Assembly (NCBI GenBank): GCA_022750335.1
Contig: JAKIVX010000002.1
Location: forward strand, 1 to 53,441
Direction: 5' to 3'
From: Thermoplasmata archaeon
Lineage (GTDB): Archaea; Thermoplasmatota; Thermoplasmata; Lutacidiplasmatales; UBA184
Length of the DNA stretch: 53,441 bases
Shown: positions 53,301 through 53,441 of the stretch, in pieces
Numbering within the stretch: the stretch's first letter is position 1
Layout of the letters: each line of letters starts with the position of its first letter
Translations under genes and position numbers: made by a program
The notes under the pieces: model-generated
What the model was told of the DNA's origin: nothing
Seen by the model: only the letters and a program-made list of their open reading frames with translations
Databases searched by the model: none

Positions 53301-53441
53301 GTGACCGTGGGAAATCTGACGGATGAGTCCTCTTCGATGCAGTCCGTCTTTTCTGAGCCCAACGGATCCTATCCGGACTCAGTGGCTCCGGTCCGGGGGT
53401 ACATGCTGGAATCGGCTCCGGACAATGTGACGGTGAACGGT
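50334..53441 (+). CDS. Second membrane-type peptide-binding protein (SBP family 5), cut by the window end
   Basis: 1036 codons are open to the right edge with no stop. The ATG at 50334 gives a signal segment (basic MKGRSGPKG, then a hydrophobic stretch ending near GTAGAGAAA). The binding domain follows from GTLEIWESSSGGPETVDP. It is collinear with the protein at 30279-33614, with shared blocks such as ECAAQFGGNDLV, WSDVGSGPYYVDNPI, FGWAPDYPDPSDYMAPMYY and ALYVYDPQSVAV, and the same cysteine layout. An extra cysteine cluster near 52237-52278 (NCLAFECCGYLGGYC) is absent from the first. Three beta repeats follow, the third incomplete. No transporter genes accompany it within the window. Confidence 0.92.
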   Translation, partial: MKGRSGPKGASLLVPGVSVGVACLMCLGPGFLGTAGAGAAALAPSGVTVPLHWPSGNPAASPRAQVGGRDGPHPGTLEIWESSSGGPETVDPSICYYAVCDEPISNVYETLVAYNGSDDGPTPTNFVPELATCVPGSIECAAQFGGNDLVWTNNSTGAPEYYTFEIDSGARFYDAAHGASWPVYPSDVVFTFARTMGFSDLQFEEQTNGWINTQDLVPTGNFSWDAGIHAPLNNTPGHILDAFLVNDSTYCPTSVVVSTHGCVTFKVSASGLGWPFFLELVADNLGASIEPCGWYTYQGGSVPGFLGTNASYGDGPCLLPGGTTNTSLAGYQEYIDSVGPEGWDTFEQEADNWPGDQPSVQWSDVGSGPYYVDNPIDPATGYTLEANPAYTAPVGCASQPGCMPVAGTYIPAVDVVWESGTVGDQNGLTELAVGQADSAGFFSNDLPVVESDARNYSVLANVPTLTIGFFPFTLDFNVTNEQTIDPTGLLNVPGTFFQNDALRQFLVNAYPYRTIDSTYDTVNGTMLGEGYGGAIPHDLGPYYDAGIDWPQGNPTANSSVVGNVTWWWDEANNASSPLYDPQLAGCNSTDPCRWATFSFFGDTPLDDEFNDWNGEVANLSGGSLQPYLVDVGNCLAFECCGYLGGYCPGGSALTVYDFGWAPDYPDPSDYMAPMYYPNNSYTYPDALSETLGSSPNNASSCPDDYGAFSNLTYWAGVGEIPTACQGAAYDTMVAWMNVAAYESSASLRIVEYNLIEQIANELALYVYDPQSVAVLDYGHWIEPSTINTNPVVGGGGDQLWYDWNYVSNFFNATFTEVGLSAGSEWNVTVAGISYSSGSPSLEVSGLANGSFNFTVGSLPGYTAAPAHGNFTIAGADETVSITFTSRPPPPLFLTIQEYGLPPATEWNVLVSPISAGGSETNISGASETLVTPVVAGVEYSYAPGTVGGFATPAPGTIVIEADATVTVLYGPEYPITFEEVGLAAGTSWSVTVGNLTDESSSMQSVFSEPNGSYPDSVAPVRGYMLESAPDNVTVNG
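52764..53441 (+). repeat. Beta-domain repeats in the second binding protein (third cut by the window end)
   Basis: Copies start near 52764 (TFTEVGLSAGSEWNVTV), 53009 (TIQEYGLPPATEWNVLV) and 53257 (TFEEVGLAAGTSWSVTV). They correspond to the three repeats of the first binding protein but have drifted more, especially the middle one. Confidence 0.8.

Overview
The window comes from a GC-rich archaeon. The evidence is the archaeal riboflavin set (RibL, archaeal-type RibC), transcription factor B, archaeal primase large subunit, exosome Csl4, Pth2, SRP54, the eno-rps2 pair, an intron-bearing tRNA-Leu with a bulge-helix-bulge splice motif, and TATA boxes centred about 25 bases before many start codons (leaderless transcripts). 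Two secreted sedolisins (acid proteases) and a peptide-uptake system with a repeated secreted beta domain point to Thermoplasmatota, perhaps a GC-rich soil or acid-habitat lineage. That placement is inference.

Layout. 1-2.2 kb (+): riboflavin/FAD genes ribB-ribL-ribC-ribH, followed by a convergent SCP2-like gene. 2.7-7.0 kb (+): biotin ligase, a methylmalonyl/propionyl-CoA carboxyltransferase, a 5S-type pyruvate carboxyltransferase and a biotin carrier protein, without biotin carboxylase or a membrane decarboxylase subunit. This is the composition of methylmalonyl-CoA:pyruvate transcarboxylase. 7.0-9.0 kb: a small zinc-ribbon membrane protein and RNA ligase RtcB. 9.0-12.9 kb (-): a large membrane-anchored sedolisin with PKD repeats. 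12.9-15.5 kb (+): site-2 protease and primase large subunit. 15.4-19.6 kb (-): PRC-barrel protein, tRNA-Leu(UAA), methyltransferase, Csl4, SHMT, AK6/Fap7 and a CDP-alcohol phosphatidyltransferase, in tight succession. 19.6-23.4 kb (-): a solitary peptide permease, DNA ligase and ribulose-phosphate epimerase. 23.5-33.6 kb: a divergent oligopeptide ABC system, dppB-C-D-F on minus and a 1111-residue substrate-binding protein on plus. 33.8-36.1 kb (-): srp54, a DUF1616-like membrane protein and pth2. 36.2-40.1 kb (+): a GltD-like flavoprotein and a second anchored sedolisin. 40.2-43.4 kb (+): pheS-pheT. 43.4-47.4 kb (+): methylmalonyl-CoA mutase large subunit, epimerase, enolase, ribosomal protein S2. 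47.5-50.1 kb (+): a TrmB-like regulator with a V4R-like C-terminus, and TFB. 50.3 kb to the end: a second substrate-binding protein cut by the window edge.

How the parts could fit together. Surface-anchored sedolisins would cut protein outside the cell. Membrane-anchored binding proteins and the Dpp transporter would import the peptides. The transcarboxylase, mutase and epimerase would link propionyl-, methylmalonyl- and succinyl-CoA to pyruvate and oxaloacetate, as in the Wood-Werkman cycle. The most unusual items are the archaeal transcarboxylase-type cluster with its own biotin ligase, the secreted beta domain shared by the binding proteins and an extracellular insertion in their own permease, the large insertion in the DppD ATPase, and a structured non-coding stretch between tfb and the second binding-protein gene.
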